Shown one piece after another: positions 7,867-16,482 of a stretch of 64,000 bases of DNA. Every line of letters begins with the position of its first letter. The stretch's first letter is position 1. The DNA lies in assembly GCF_013031245.1 (NCBI RefSeq), contig NZ_WPZL01000010.1, positions 1-64,000 of the forward strand, given 5' to 3'. This DNA comes from Ruegeria lacuscaerulensis. GTDB lineage: Bacteria > Pseudomonadota > Alphaproteobacteria > Rhodobacterales > Rhodobacteraceae. The notes beneath the pieces were generated by a model that worked only from the letters and a program-made list of their open reading frames with translations, was not told the origin of the DNA and did not search any database. The translations under genes and the position numbers were made by a program.

Positions 7867-8638
7867 TTGGAGTTAGGCGGCCAGTTCTGCGAATTGTCGA
7901 AACGGACAGAGCCCGGGCGTGAACTGACCTTTGCGGATCATGTTCGCGACTTCGATTCCGTCCAACGTTGCAACTGCCGAAGCGAATGCTTTGAACCCCA
8001 GCATCGGTCGAGCGCGCCGCTTTATGAACCGATGGTCCTGCTCGACGATATTGTTCAAGTATTTCCGCCTCACCATTTCGATTGGGATCGGGCAGCCGAA
8101 TCCTTTCAACATCTTGTAGACGGCTTTGATACCAGCGGTGTTGGCCCCGCTCTTGTAGATCACGATCTTTCTTGGCAAGCCATTTGCCTCCAACATTCTG
8201 GCGAAAAACATTGTGGCTGCTGGCTTGTTTCGGCGTCGTGAAAGCATGAAATCAAGGGTCTTGCCGTGCTTGTCGACAGCCCGATAGAGATAAACCCACG
8301 TGCCTTTAACCTTGATGTAAGTTTCGCCCATTCTCCAAGAGCGACCACATGGCGCTTTTCTAGGACGCGCTGCTTCTGCAATGGCACAAGAATATCTTCC
8401 GACCCAACGGTTCAGTGTAGTATGATCGACCGATACACCGCGCTCGGCCATGATTTCTTCAAGGTCTCGGTAGGAAGCACCGTAGCGGACTTAAAAGAAG
8501 ACCGCGACCAGGATCACATCCTTCGGATACTGCGCACCTTTAAAAGAAATCATAAACCAACCTTCAACTGGATAATGCCATTCGCCACACAGGCGCTAAC
8601 GCCATGAAGGTCAAGGGCTCAAAGTTTGCAACAGATCC
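7867..8638 (-). mobile_element. Degenerate IS6-family element lacking its right end
   Basis: The transposase-proximal (left) end is visible at 8638, reading GGATCTGTTGCAAACTTTG on the minus strand. The sequence parallels the intact element at 994-1812 to within a few bases of the transposase stop, where it is cut off by the palindromic element at 7866. The roughly 50 bases that should hold the right inverted repeat are absent, so it cannot move by itself. Confidence 0.8.
7873..8553 (-). pseudogene. IS6-family transposase, inactivated
   Basis: Same length and frame as the intact copy at 1079-1759, starting MISFKGAQYPKDVIL at 8553. Codon 21 is TAA (8493-8491) where the intact copy has Tyr. Two of three catalytic acids are changed: D76 is Gly (RMGETYIKVKG) and D133 is Tyr (IVIYKSGAN); only E171 (NIVEQDHRF) remains. 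Three independent knockouts together with otherwise high similarity indicate an old, dead sister copy. The open part of the frame runs from 8451 to 7873. Confidence 0.9.
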
Positions 8639-8701
8639 TGTTCCTGCGACCCGTTTCTCAAAAGCTCGAATCCAAACATCTCCATTTAGTTTCCCCATGT
8701 T

Positions 8702-9190
8702 TTACTCACGTAATGACTTTGTCATTTTCAGCGTAGTTACTTTGCAATAACCCTTGTGGGCGCGGCCTCCGACAATCTTAAATCCGAAAGTCGCAAATTT
8801 CGCTTGATTTGTGCGCAACTCAACGCGGGTTTCCAGGGTCAGTTTGTGCAGACCGTTTGCCAATGCATACTGTTCTGCTTCGGTCATCATAACACGCGCC
8901 AGACCAGCGCCGTGCAATTCAGGCAAAATCGCGAACCGGTTGAGATAAAGCGCGCCGCGCAGCTTGAGCATGAACATGCAGCCAGCCAGTTTGCCCCCTG
9001 CATAGGCCAACAGCAGTGCCTCTTGCCCGGCTTTTTTGATCAGGTCCTGTTCTGTGCAGTCCAACGCTGTATTGGGCGGGTCGACTTTCCCGACGTGTAG
9101 TGCAAATGCCCGGTGCATCAATGCCAGTAATTCTGACCAGTCTTCAAAACTGTCATCCGCCAGAACTAACACTGCATTGTTGGAAACCAT
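8702..9190 (-). CDS. GNAT-family N-acetyltransferase
   Basis: 162 residues. The core carries strand 4 LNRFAILPEL followed by the acetyl-CoA loop HGAGLARVMMTEAEQYA, then LTLETRVELRTNQAKFATFGFKIV, the beta5-alpha4 end typical of GNAT enzymes. The substrate is unknown. It lies just upstream of the GlxA-type regulator end and points the same way, separated by 63 bases, so it could be the last gene of the ectoine-like minus-strand operon. Ectoine catabolic loci do sometimes include an acetyltransferase, but this link is only positional. Confidence 0.75.
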   Translation of the reverse strand: MVSNNAVLVLADDSFEDWSELLALMHRAFALHVGKVDPPNTALDCTEQDLIKKAGQEALLLAYAGGKLAGCMFMLKLRGALYLNRFAILPELHGAGLARVMMTEAEQYALANGLHKLTLETRVELRTNQAKFATFGFKIVGGRAHKGYCKVTTLKMTKSLRE

Positions 9191-9253
9191 CCGGCAGTGT
9201 TCTGCAATCCTATGCGTAATCTGCTGTGGCGATAGAACGGATTGGGTCAGTGG

Positions 9254-10312
9254 TCACACCTTTCTTGACTGGATGGGGCAAAAGCCGAACTTTTTTCGAA
9301 AACTGCGTGAAAAGCTCGTTACGCTGGAAAAGCCGCAGGCAGCCGAAATGGCGATGACCTTGTAATCCGTGTCGCGCAACAACTGGCGGCCACGCTCCAA
9401 CCGCAGATCGCGGTAAAAACTTGCTGGTGATCGGCCTGTGTAGGTTTTGAACAACCGTTCCAGTTGTCGGCGGGACACGCCTGAACTGCGTGCAATGAAG
9501 TCCATCGGTAAAATATCCTCCAGATTGTCCGACATGATCCGGGTGGCGGTTATCAGGTGTGGGTTCCGTGACCCAAGCGTCATGGATATTGAGCTTTTTG
9601 GGCGTTCTTCACCTTGTCGTAGACCAAAATGCACGCACATCTCGGACACGGACATGGCAAAATCCCGGTCGAAGTCCTGCTCAATGAGATTTAACGTCAG
9701 ATCCGCTGCCGCCATGCCGCCGCCACAGGTGATGACATTGTCATCCTCGCAATACAGGCGGTCTTCGGGGTCCAGAAAGGGGTGCCGTTCTCGGAAACCG
9801 GGCTGATCCTCCCAATGCAGGGTAAAGGCGCGGTCTTCTAGCAACCCGGCCTGCGCCATGATCCGGGCACCACCACCAACCGATCCGACCCGCGCGCCTG
9901 CACGATAATGGGTGTACAGCCAACGCGCCGCAGATTTCTCCTGACCAGCGCTGAGTTCGTTTCCGGCGACAACAAAGGCGAAGTCGGGCTTATCGGGCAA
10001 GAGACAGCGGCCATCGACGGCCACGTTCACGCCGTTGGAAAATTGCAACGACTCACCGTCCAGAGATACGGTTAGCCATTCGTAAACCGTGCGAATACTT
10101 AGTTTGTTGGCCATACGCAAAGGCTCGACCGCGGCGCTGAAGCTCAGCATCGAAGCGCCCGGCAGCAGAAGAAAAACATAGCTTTTGGAACCGCGGTCTT
10201 CTCCGTTGCCCAGAGCCGTGTCAAAGGCGCGCAACGATGCTGCGCGCCCGGTGAGGCAGGGTGAAAGGTGGGAAAGGGGCCCTGCTTCACATCTTTCAGC
10301 GTTATCCTTCAT
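9254..10312 (-). CDS. GlxA-type AraC-family regulator (DJ-1/PfpI-like domain plus AraC HTH)
   Basis: 352 residues. The N-terminal DJ-1/PfpI-like domain (about 20-190; VFLLLPGASMLSFSAAVEPLRMAN is the characteristic opening) is joined to a C-terminal double helix-turn-helix AraC module (MDFIARSSGVSRRQLERLFKTYTG...AISAACGFSSVTSFSRSFRKKFG). The usual nucleophile Cys position reads GSVGGGARIMAQAG, so the DJ-1 domain is probably a sensor and not an enzyme. I start at ATG 10312 (MKDNAERC), which overlaps the end of the DoeB-like gene by 11 bases; this coupling implies it regulates that operon. Confidence 0.87.
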   Translation of the reverse strand: MKDNAERCEAGPLSHLSPCLTGRAASLRAFDTALGNGEDRGSKSYVFLLLPGASMLSFSAAVEPLRMANKLSIRTVYEWLTVSLDGESLQFSNGVNVAVDGRCLLPDKPDFAFVVAGNELSAGQEKSAARWLYTHYRAGARVGSVGGGARIMAQAGLLEDRAFTLHWEDQPGFRERHPFLDPEDRLYCEDDNVITCGGGMAAADLTLNLIEQDFDRDFAMSVSEMCVHFGLRQGEERPKSSISMTLGSRNPHLITATRIMSDNLEDILPMDFIARSSGVSRRQLERLFKTYTGRSPASFYRDLRLERGRQLLRDTDYKVIAISAACGFSSVTSFSRSFRKKFGFCPIQSRKV

Positions 10313-11327
10313 AATCGCTGAGGGTGAAGAACAGCGTGTCGCCGATCTCGCACAGTGCCGGGGTACGCTTGCAGAAGACGACGCCACCTTTGTTGAAATG
10401 GAGCTCCTCGGGTTTTTCCCACGGCTCCTTCAGGTTCCATACATAGCCAGCGAATTGTCCATCCTCGACGACGTCCCCGAGGTTTACACGGGGCTCGAAC
10501 ATTCCGTCCTTGCGGGCGAAGATGTAGTGATCTCCGGTTTGCATCGCTTTTAGTGCCACCTTGTGCTCGGGCTCCGGCAACATTTCATCGGTTTGCAGCA
10601 CACCCATTTCGCGCAGGCAGCGTTTCATGCCGTTCCAGGCGAAATCGCGGATCCATGGCCGGATCTTGCCCGCGCCACCCAGTTCGGTGGACAGATAGAT
10701 CTTGTCCAGCGGCAGGATCTCACCCGACAGGGTTGTTTCATGCACCCGGTCGCCGACGATGCCCAGCGGTGCGCCGAACAACTCCAGGAATTTCATCTGC
10801 ATGGCGTCTTTGGCCTCGTCCCCCATCAGGCGGATTTTGACCGACGGGTGGTGGTCGATCGACTTGCCGGCCGAGTGCAGGTCAAAGAACGCTTCGCCGC
10901 GCGGCACGATGTGGTTGGTGATGTACCACGCGATCATTTCGGTGGGCGAGCCGTACTGGTTGCCCGGGAACATCCGGTTCAGGTTGGCTTCACCGGTCCA
11001 GTCCAGCGGCGAGGTGCGGCGACCGGCATAGAAGGCGGGCGCGTTGGCGGCGGGGAGAAATATGATCTGACCTTTGATATCGGACGCTTCCAGTTCCTGA
11101 TACAGGCCGTTGGTGACCGATACACCTTCGTATTCGTCGCCGTGGTTGGCGCCGATCACAACCGCGACAGGACCATCGCCGTTCTTGATCGACATGATCG
11201 GCATCGGCAGCCAGCCATAGGCGGACCGGTCCGAGCTGAACTGGATACGGACATAGCCGTGGTGCTTGCCTTCGGCGTCCAGATCGATCTCGCAGGACGG
11301 GGCGAGGGAAACTTTGGGACAGGGCAT
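10302..11327 (-). CDS. doeB: DoeB/EutE-like N-acetyl-diaminobutyrate deacetylase (AstE/AspA family)
   Basis: 341 residues of the succinylglutamate desuccinylase/aspartoacylase family. Zinc-site motifs are visible: GANHGDEYEG (H-x-x-E) and DLHSAGK with the third ligand. In ectoine breakdown DoeB removes the acetyl group from N-acetyl-L-2,4-diaminobutyrate after ring opening by DoeA. The presence of a DoeA-like hydrolase, an EutC-like cyclodeaminase and an Ehu-type importer next door supports this substrate class. It is 17 bases downstream of the aminotransferase gene on the same strand. A related N-acyl amino acid substrate is possible. Confidence 0.78.
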   Translation of the reverse strand: MPCPKVSLAPSCEIDLDAEGKHHGYVRIQFSSDRSAYGWLPMPIMSIKNGDGPVAVVIGANHGDEYEGVSVTNGLYQELEASDIKGQIIFLPAANAPAFYAGRRTSPLDWTGEANLNRMFPGNQYGSPTEMIAWYITNHIVPRGEAFFDLHSAGKSIDHHPSVKIRLMGDEAKDAMQMKFLELFGAPLGIVGDRVHETTLSGEILPLDKIYLSTELGGAGKIRPWIRDFAWNGMKRCLREMGVLQTDEMLPEPEHKVALKAMQTGDHYIFARKDGMFEPRVNLGDVVEDGQFAGYVWNLKEPWEKPEELHFNKGGVVFCKRTPALCEIGDTLFFTLSDYEG

Positions 11328-11344
11328 TGGGTTGATCCTTCTTC

Positions 11345-12529
11345 TTATGCCGCTTGTGCTTGGGATTGGAGTTTGCGCCAGGCAACGCCCAGTTTGGCGA
11401 TGCCCTCATTGATTTCGTCGACGGTGATGAAGCTATAGGCCATGCGGATGAAGTTTCCCGGATCGTCATTGGGAAAACTCAGACGGCCCGAGGACACCTC
11501 GACCCCTTCCTCGATGCCCATTTCGACCAGCCGCTCGGCGTCGGCGCCTTCGGGCATTTCGGCCCACAGGAAATAACCGCCCTGTGGCGCGCGGATCTTG
11601 GCCTCGGGGAGGTGCTCGGCAAAGGCCGCAATCATCGCATCTCGGTGGGTGCGCATCTGCTGGATCATTTCGTCGATGTGATGCGCCAACTTATTCGACT
11701 GCATCAGCTGCACCACAATCCGTTGCGCAAACGCGTTCGAACCGCCATCGGCCTTTTGCATCGCCATGCGTCGGATCACACCGGCATTGCCGATGGCCCA
11801 GCCGACGCGCAGGCCGGGGGCCAGGATTTTCGACACGGTGCCCAGGCTGATGACATGGCCCGTGGTGTCCATCGACTTGATCGACGGTATCACCTCACCC
11901 TCGAACCGGATACGACGATAGGGGTCGTCTTCGCAGATCACAAAATTGAAACGCTGCGCCAGTTCAAGCATCTTTTTGCGGCGCGCGAGCGAGGTGGTGA
12001 CACCGGTCGGATTGTGGAAATCGGGCACATCGAACAGCAGCTTGGGCATCTGTTCGGCGTTGTGTTCCATGCGCTTCAGTTTGTGTTCCAATTCATCGGC
12101 GCAGAATCCTTCGTGATCCTGGCCGATATCGAGGAAACGCACGTTATGGGTGCGCATGATATGCACGGCAGTCATATAGGTCGGGCGGGTGACGATCACC
12201 GTGTCGCCGGGTTCGCAAAAGGTGCGCAGGGCCAGGTCAAAAGCGCTTTTGGAGCCGTAGGTCACCAGTACGTTTTCACGGCTAGCCTGAATGCCATCCT
12301 CGGCCACGAAATTGCAGATCTCGTCGCGCAGGTCATCCAGACCCATCAGCGGCGCATATTGCATCGCTTCTTCGCGCAGGGGGCCGACTGCCTCGGTCGC
12401 TTCGCGCACCACATCGGGCAGGCAGGGCGGATAGGCGGCACCGGAATTGAGCGCGATGGTGCCGGGCGCGTGGTCGAAGACCGATTTGCCAAGAATGGCA
12501 GACCGGCGGGCGAATCTGAACTCAGTCAT
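11345..12529 (-). CDS. PLP-dependent aminotransferase, class I/II (MocR-like catalytic domain without HTH)
   Basis: 394 residues of fold type I aminotransferase. Visible motifs are the substrate-binding FDVPDFHNPTG, the aspartate that holds the pyridine nitrogen in ICEDDPYRRIRFEG, the Schiff-base lysine in SLGTVSKILAPGLRVGW and a C-terminal arginine region (FIRMAYSF). It closely resembles the aminotransferase half of MocR regulators but starts directly with the catalytic domain at ATG 12529, so it is an enzyme and not a regulator. In this locus it would be placed to deaminate diaminobutyrate. Canonical DoeD is a class III enzyme, so this would be a substitution. Confidence 0.78.
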   Translation of the reverse strand: MTEFRFARRSAILGKSVFDHAPGTIALNSGAAYPPCLPDVVREATEAVGPLREEAMQYAPLMGLDDLRDEICNFVAEDGIQASRENVLVTYGSKSAFDLALRTFCEPGDTVIVTRPTYMTAVHIMRTHNVRFLDIGQDHEGFCADELEHKLKRMEHNAEQMPKLLFDVPDFHNPTGVTTSLARRKKMLELAQRFNFVICEDDPYRRIRFEGEVIPSIKSMDTTGHVISLGTVSKILAPGLRVGWAIGNAGVIRRMAMQKADGGSNAFAQRIVVQLMQSNKLAHHIDEMIQQMRTHRDAMIAAFAEHLPEAKIRAPQGGYFLWAEMPEGADAERLVEMGIEEGVEVSSGRLSFPNDDPGNFIRMAYSFITVDEINEGIAKLGVAWRKLQSQAQAA

Positions 12530-12540
12530 TGTCTTTCCCG

Positions 12541-13476
12541 TCAGGTTTGAGATGCAGCAGTCATGCGGGCAGCGACGAAATCCTCGATCGCGGCCCCTAC
12601 GGATTTGAAAACGGTGATTTGTGTGTCGGACGCGCGCGGGATTGCCTCGCCCCGGCACAGTTCGGCCATGTCGCCCACGATGTCGTCGCGGGTGATCGCG
12701 CCCTCGGCCAGCGGCTGGGTGATGTCCCCCGCCTCAGCCATTGCGCCGTCAAAAGTGTCGACGATGATGCCACCAGCGGCGCGTTTCAGGGCATCGCTGT
12801 CGGCCTCGCGCATGTCGGCGGTGAAGCCACCCACCAAATCCAGATGCGCGCCCTCTTTCAGCAACGCGCCCTTGATCAGCGGATCGTTTGTGATCGTGGC
12901 GGCGGAGATGACATCGGCCTCGGCCACTGCGGCATCCAGATCGGTGGCGACCGTCACCTTGTCGTCGAACTGATCGGCCAGGGCCTGCGCCTGTTCGGGG
13001 CGGCGGGCCCAGATCTGAACCGAATCATAGTCGCGCACGGCGCGGTGGGCGGGAATCAGGTTGCCTGCGATTGTGCCCGCGCCGACGACCAGCAATGTTT
13101 TGGCATCCTTGCGGGCCATCAGATCGGCAGCCAGCGCCGAGGTTGCCGCGGTGCGCCGCGCGGTCAGTTCCGCGCCTTCCATCGCGGCTTCGGCCTGACC
13201 GGTCGTGGCGTCGAATACCATGACCGAGGCATTGACCGCAGGAACGTTCCGGGCCGAGTTACCCGGTGCAATAAACAGGATTTTTACGGCCAGTTTGCCG
13301 CCTTCTTCCCATGCGGGCATAGCCAGGAATGATGCATCCGGCTCACCCGGAACCGACACGGTATGCGCGGTGCGAAGTGGTTGTGAGACACCCTTGGCAA
13401 ATGCCGCGCGCAGTTCCGAGATCAATCCCTCCCACGGCAACGCTTCTTTCACTTGTGCGTCCGAAAAAACTTTCAT
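12541..13476 (-). CDS. eutC: Ornithine cyclodeaminase/mu-crystallin family protein, EutC-like
   Basis: 311 residues. The Rossmann dinucleotide loop is LLVVGAGTIAGNLIPAHRAV, and the family core includes AAATSALAADLMARKDAKT and DLVGGFTADMREADSDA. The start is ATG 13476 (MKVFSDAQVK) with AGGAG 7 bases upstream; a start at 13536 would put the AT-rich operator inside the gene. EutC is needed with EutA and EutB to use hydroxyectoine in Sinorhizobium. Neither EutA nor EutB is present here, so the role may differ. It is the promoter-proximal gene of the minus-strand arm. Confidence 0.72.
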   Translation of the reverse strand: MKVFSDAQVKEALPWEGLISELRAAFAKGVSQPLRTAHTVSVPGEPDASFLAMPAWEEGGKLAVKILFIAPGNSARNVPAVNASVMVFDATTGQAEAAMEGAELTARRTAATSALAADLMARKDAKTLLVVGAGTIAGNLIPAHRAVRDYDSVQIWARRPEQAQALADQFDDKVTVATDLDAAVAEADVISAATITNDPLIKGALLKEGAHLDLVGGFTADMREADSDALKRAAGGIIVDTFDGAMAEAGDITQPLAEGAITRDDIVGDMAELCRGEAIPRASDTQITVFKSVGAAIEDFVAARMTAASQT

Positions 13477-13508
13477 CCTGCGGCTCCTGAAGAATTCTCT
13501 TGCGTTAA

Positions 13509-13520
13509 ATAATATATTAT
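13509..13520. promoter_or_regulatory. AT-rich palindrome, site 1 (candidate GntR/FCD operator)
   Basis: The 12-bp perfect palindrome ATAATATATTAT lies in the divergent promoter between the EutC-like gene (start 13476, minus) and the DoeA-like gene (start 13562, plus). The same 12 bases occur at 23244-23255, before the aldehyde dehydrogenase gene. The flanks extend the symmetry imperfectly (TAA before, CTA after). The only GntR/FCD regulator nearby is at 19342-20028. Confidence 0.55.
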
Positions 13521-13561
13521 CTAGTATCACCGCCACGTCAACTCAGAATTACAGGGCTCTC

Positions 13562-14725
13562 ATGGCACCCCAATACGCAGACTTTTCACGTGAGGAATTC
13601 GAACAGCGCTTTGCGAAAACGCGTGCGCTGATGGCCGAAAAGAACCTCGACGCAATGCTGATCACCGAGCGGCTAAACTATCAGTATTACTCGGGCCATC
13701 GCTCGGAACAGTGCGCGGTGGACAAGATCCGCTCGTACATGGTCATCCTCCCCAAGGATGGCGACCCGACCCTGATCACCATGCCGTTCGAGGTCGCGCA
13801 GGTCGAACAGACATCGTTCATCACCGACATCCGCACCACCGGTGGCCTGATGGGCCACCCCGAATTCATCATCGGTGTGCTGAAGGAACTGGGCCTGTCC
13901 AAGGCGCGCATCGGCTGTGAACTGGGCCGCGAACAGTATCTGGGCATTTCCTATCTGGGCCTGCAGGAAGTGATGAAGGGCCTGCCCGAGGCCACGTTCG
14001 AGGATGCCGCCGACATCATCCTGAAAGTGCGCAACGTGAAGTCGCCGCAGGAAGTCGAATACCTGCGCCGCGCGTCGGTCATTTCGGCCGAAGCGCAGAA
14101 AAAGACCTTTACCCAGGTTCGTGCGGGCATGACCGAAAACGAGGTCGCGCAAATCTTGCGTCAGAACCTGATCGAAAACGGGGCCGAGAAAATCTCGCTC
14201 TTGTGCGTGCTGTCAGGGGCCAATGACAAAGGCATCGTGCTGCTGCCCACCGACCGGGTGATCCAGAAGGGTGAAACCCTCGGTTTCGATGTCGGCGTCA
14301 GCTACAAGGGATACTGGTCGGATCTGGCGCGGACCGCCTCGGTCGGCACCCCGTCGGAGGAACTGAAAGAGTTCTATGGCTGGATGATGCAGCTGCGCCA
14401 TGACTGCAACATGCAGCTAACCGCAGGCAACAAGCCCGCCGACGTGATCCGCGTCGTCGACAAATATCTGGCCGAACGCGGGCTGAAAACCATGGGCGTG
14501 GGCCGGGTCGGCCACGGCGTGGGGATCGAGACCACCGAATACCCCTCGCTGGCCGCGTTCGAGGACATCACCTTCGAGGTGGGCAACGTCTTTGCCTGCA
14601 ACCCGAACTTCTCGAACCACCTCGGCTTTATCAACGCCGAAGACAACTGGGCCGTCACCACCGGTGAACCCGATCTGCTGTCGGCACCGGCCGCGGATTG
14701 GGAAATCCCGGTCGTGGAGGCTTGA
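13562..14725 (+). CDS. doeA: DoeA/EutD-like ectoine hydrolase (M24 peptidase family)
   Basis: 387 residues. A creatinase-type N-domain is followed by the pita-bread fold. D-x10-D (FDVGVSYKGYWSDLAR), the histidine of GRVGHGVG and the last glutamate (NAEDNWAV) are kept. The position normally held by Glu in VFTIEPG reads VFACNPNF, so one metal ligand is gone; DoeA-type ectoine hydrolases are known to diverge from metallopeptidases. It would open the ectoine ring to N-acetyl-diaminobutyrate. The start is ATG 13562, opposite the EutC-like gene across the palindrome promoter; transcription continues into the importer genes. Confidence 0.78.
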   Translation: MAPQYADFSREEFEQRFAKTRALMAEKNLDAMLITERLNYQYYSGHRSEQCAVDKIRSYMVILPKDGDPTLITMPFEVAQVEQTSFITDIRTTGGLMGHPEFIIGVLKELGLSKARIGCELGREQYLGISYLGLQEVMKGLPEATFEDAADIILKVRNVKSPQEVEYLRRASVISAEAQKKTFTQVRAGMTENEVAQILRQNLIENGAEKISLLCVLSGANDKGIVLLPTDRVIQKGETLGFDVGVSYKGYWSDLARTASVGTPSEELKEFYGWMMQLRHDCNMQLTAGNKPADVIRVVDKYLAERGLKTMGVGRVGHGVGIETTEYPSLAAFEDITFEVGNVFACNPNFSNHLGFINAEDNWAVTTGEPDLLSAPAADWEIPVVEA

Positions 14726-14851
14726 TGAAATCGGATTGCGCCGTCGTCTGTGGTGGCGCAGTCCTCGAACTAAAATAAGCGGCCATACCATAACTCAGGC
14801 TGGAAAACCGGCGGGAAATCAACAAACTGAAGTTACAACTGGGAGCATCTC

Positions 14852-15697
14852 ATGATGATTAAACGCAGAACACTGATGGCGCTGACCGCAACGGCGACCC
14901 TGGCCCTTTCCGCAGGCGCAAGCCTTGCCGAAGGGCTGATGGATCGCGCCAAGGGCGATGGCCTGCGCGTCGCTTTCTATAATTTCTCGCCTTACGCCTA
15001 TAAGGACGACAGTGACACGCTGGTCGGCACCGACGTGGAAACCCTGGCGGCTGTGCTGGACAAGATGGGTGGCAAGATTGCCGAGGCGAACTCGACCGAA
15101 TGGGGAGCACTGATCCCCGGCGTCAAGGCCGACCGGTTCGACGTGGTGGCCGCAGGCATGTTCGTGACCCCCAAGCGCTGCGCCGAGGTGCAGTTTTCCG
15201 AACCGACATTCGGCATCAAACAGGCGATGCTGGTTCTGGAAGGCAACCCCAAGGGCGTCAGCAACTATGAATCCATCGCTGAAAACGGCCTAAAAGTGGG
15301 TGCCGTCGCAGGTGCTGCGCAGGTGGGTTATGCCCAATCAGCCGGTATCGACGATGCCAACATCTCGCAATTGCCGGACAACCCGACGGGTGTTGCCGCG
15401 CTGAAGGCCGGGCGCATCGACGCCTGGGCGGTGTCCGGGCCCGGTGTCCGCCAGATCATCGCCAGCGATCCGGGCGGTGTTGAATCCACGCCTGTCTTCG
15501 CCGAAGTGGCCGGACAGCCGGCGGTATCGCATGGCGCCTTTGCCTTCCGCAAGGATGACGCGGAATTCGTGGCGGCCTTTAATCAGGCCATGAATGAATT
15601 CATCGGCTCGCCCGAGCACATCGCCATCATGGAAAAGCACGGGATGACGGCGGATGAACTGCCGATCAGCACAACCTCCGAGCTGTGCGGCGGCTGA
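14852..15697 (+). CDS. ehuB: Ectoine/hydroxyectoine-type ABC substrate-binding protein, EhuB-like
   Basis: 281 residues. A signal peptide (RRTLMALTATATLALSAGAS-LAEG) leads into a polar-amino-acid-type SBP_bac_3 domain. EhuB-like signatures are visible: WGALIPGVKADRFDVVAAGMFVTPKRC and the ending STTSELCGG. It would capture the solute in the periplasm for the permeases that follow. GGGAG lies 6-7 bases before ATG 14852. A GC-rich hairpin follows the stop codon and may reduce read-through, giving more binding protein than permease. Confidence 0.82.
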   Translation: MMIKRRTLMALTATATLALSAGASLAEGLMDRAKGDGLRVAFYNFSPYAYKDDSDTLVGTDVETLAAVLDKMGGKIAEANSTEWGALIPGVKADRFDVVAAGMFVTPKRCAEVQFSEPTFGIKQAMLVLEGNPKGVSNYESIAENGLKVGAVAGAAQVGYAQSAGIDDANISQLPDNPTGVAALKAGRIDAWAVSGPGVRQIIASDPGGVESTPVFAEVAGQPAVSHGAFAFRKDDAEFVAAFNQAMNEFIGSPEHIAIMEKHGMTADELPISTTSELCGG

Positions 15698-15708
15698 ATC
15701 CTCCTGCG

Positions 15709-15731
15709 CCCGGCCCTCTCAAGGGGCCGGG
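15709..15731 (+). terminator. GC-rich hairpin after the binding-protein gene (attenuator or mRNA 3' stabiliser)
   Basis: CCCGGCCC (15709-15716) pairs perfectly with GGGCCGGG (15724-15731) across a 7-base loop. It is followed by TTAACTTTC, not a clean T-run. It lies between the binding-protein and first permease genes, a usual place for partial termination or for stabilising the upstream part of the message. Confidence 0.55.
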
Positions 15732-15759
15732 TTAACTTTCTGTACTGCGGAGAATGCGC

Positions 15760-16479
15760 ATGAATCGCGTTGCCATCGTTTCCGCGCTGATCGCCTTTTT
15801 GGTCGGCTTGTCTGCCGCCACCTTCTCGGAACTGCGGATATTCCTGCCCGCGATCCTCAAAGGTGCGGTGGTGACGGCGCAGGTTTCGGTCCTGTCCATC
15901 ATTTTGTTCCTGTTCATGTCCTTAATCGCGGGCATCGGCCGGTCGCGTGGTAACACCGCCATCCGCTGGATTTCGACCATCTATATCGAGGTCTTCCGGG
16001 GCACGTCGCTGCTGGTGATTCTGTTCTGGATGTTCTTCGTTATGCCCGAATTCGGGCTGACCCTGTCGCCGATGGTGGCAGGAGTTGCGGCTATCGGGCT
16101 GAACTTCGGCGCCTACGGGGCCGAGGTCGTGCGTGGCGCGTTGGGGGCCGTGCCAAAGGGCCAGACCGAGGCGACCGTCGCGCTCAACATGTCCGCTTAT
16201 CGGCGTATGACCCGCATCGTTCTGCCACAGGCGATTGCCATCATGATCCCCGGTATGAGCAACCTAACCATCGAGCTGATCAAGGCCACCGCCCTGGTCT
16301 CGGCGGTCACGCTGGTCGATATCACCTATGCCGCCGTGCAGCAAAACCAGTTGCACTACCGGACGATCGAAATCTTCTTGATCACCGTGATGCTCTATTA
16401 TTGCCTGGCCCAGTTCGTCCGCTTCGGCGGCGAGGCCTTGGAAGAGTATTTCACCCATCACCTGAACAAGAGGGTCTGA
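15760..16479 (+). CDS. ehuC: Polar amino acid/ectoine-type ABC permease, EhuC-like
   Basis: 239 residues with about five membrane helices and the His/Glu/Gln-type permease EAA loop EVVRGALGAVPKGQTEATVALNMS...RIVLPQAIAIMIPG. I start at ATG 15760, 7 bases after GGAG; the in-frame ATG at 15754 is too close to it. It forms the membrane channel with the next gene, 3 bases downstream. The name follows the EhuABCD order and the neighbouring ectoine-type enzymes. Confidence 0.82.
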   Translation: MNRVAIVSALIAFLVGLSAATFSELRIFLPAILKGAVVTAQVSVLSIILFLFMSLIAGIGRSRGNTAIRWISTIYIEVFRGTSLLVILFWMFFVMPEFGLTLSPMVAGVAAIGLNFGAYGAEVVRGALGAVPKGQTEATVALNMSAYRRMTRIVLPQAIAIMIPGMSNLTIELIKATALVSAVTLVDITYAAVQQNQLHYRTIEIFLITVMLYYCLAQFVRFGGEALEEYFTHHLNKRV

Positions 16480-16482
16480 GCC

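Noticed and set aside
10563-11438. Plus-strand open frame of 291 codons
   Set aside because: Antisense of the DoeB-like deacetylase; Val/Gly/Asp-rich pattern of GC-rich antisense frames.
11345-12529. MocR/EnuR-type regulator
   Set aside because: The aminotransferase half is similar, but the true start has no helix-turn-helix domain, and the open frame upstream encodes sequence overlapping the neighbouring gene.
11354-12550. Plus-strand open frame of 398 codons
   Set aside because: Antisense of the PLP aminotransferase, which carries the Schiff-base lysine motif on the other strand.
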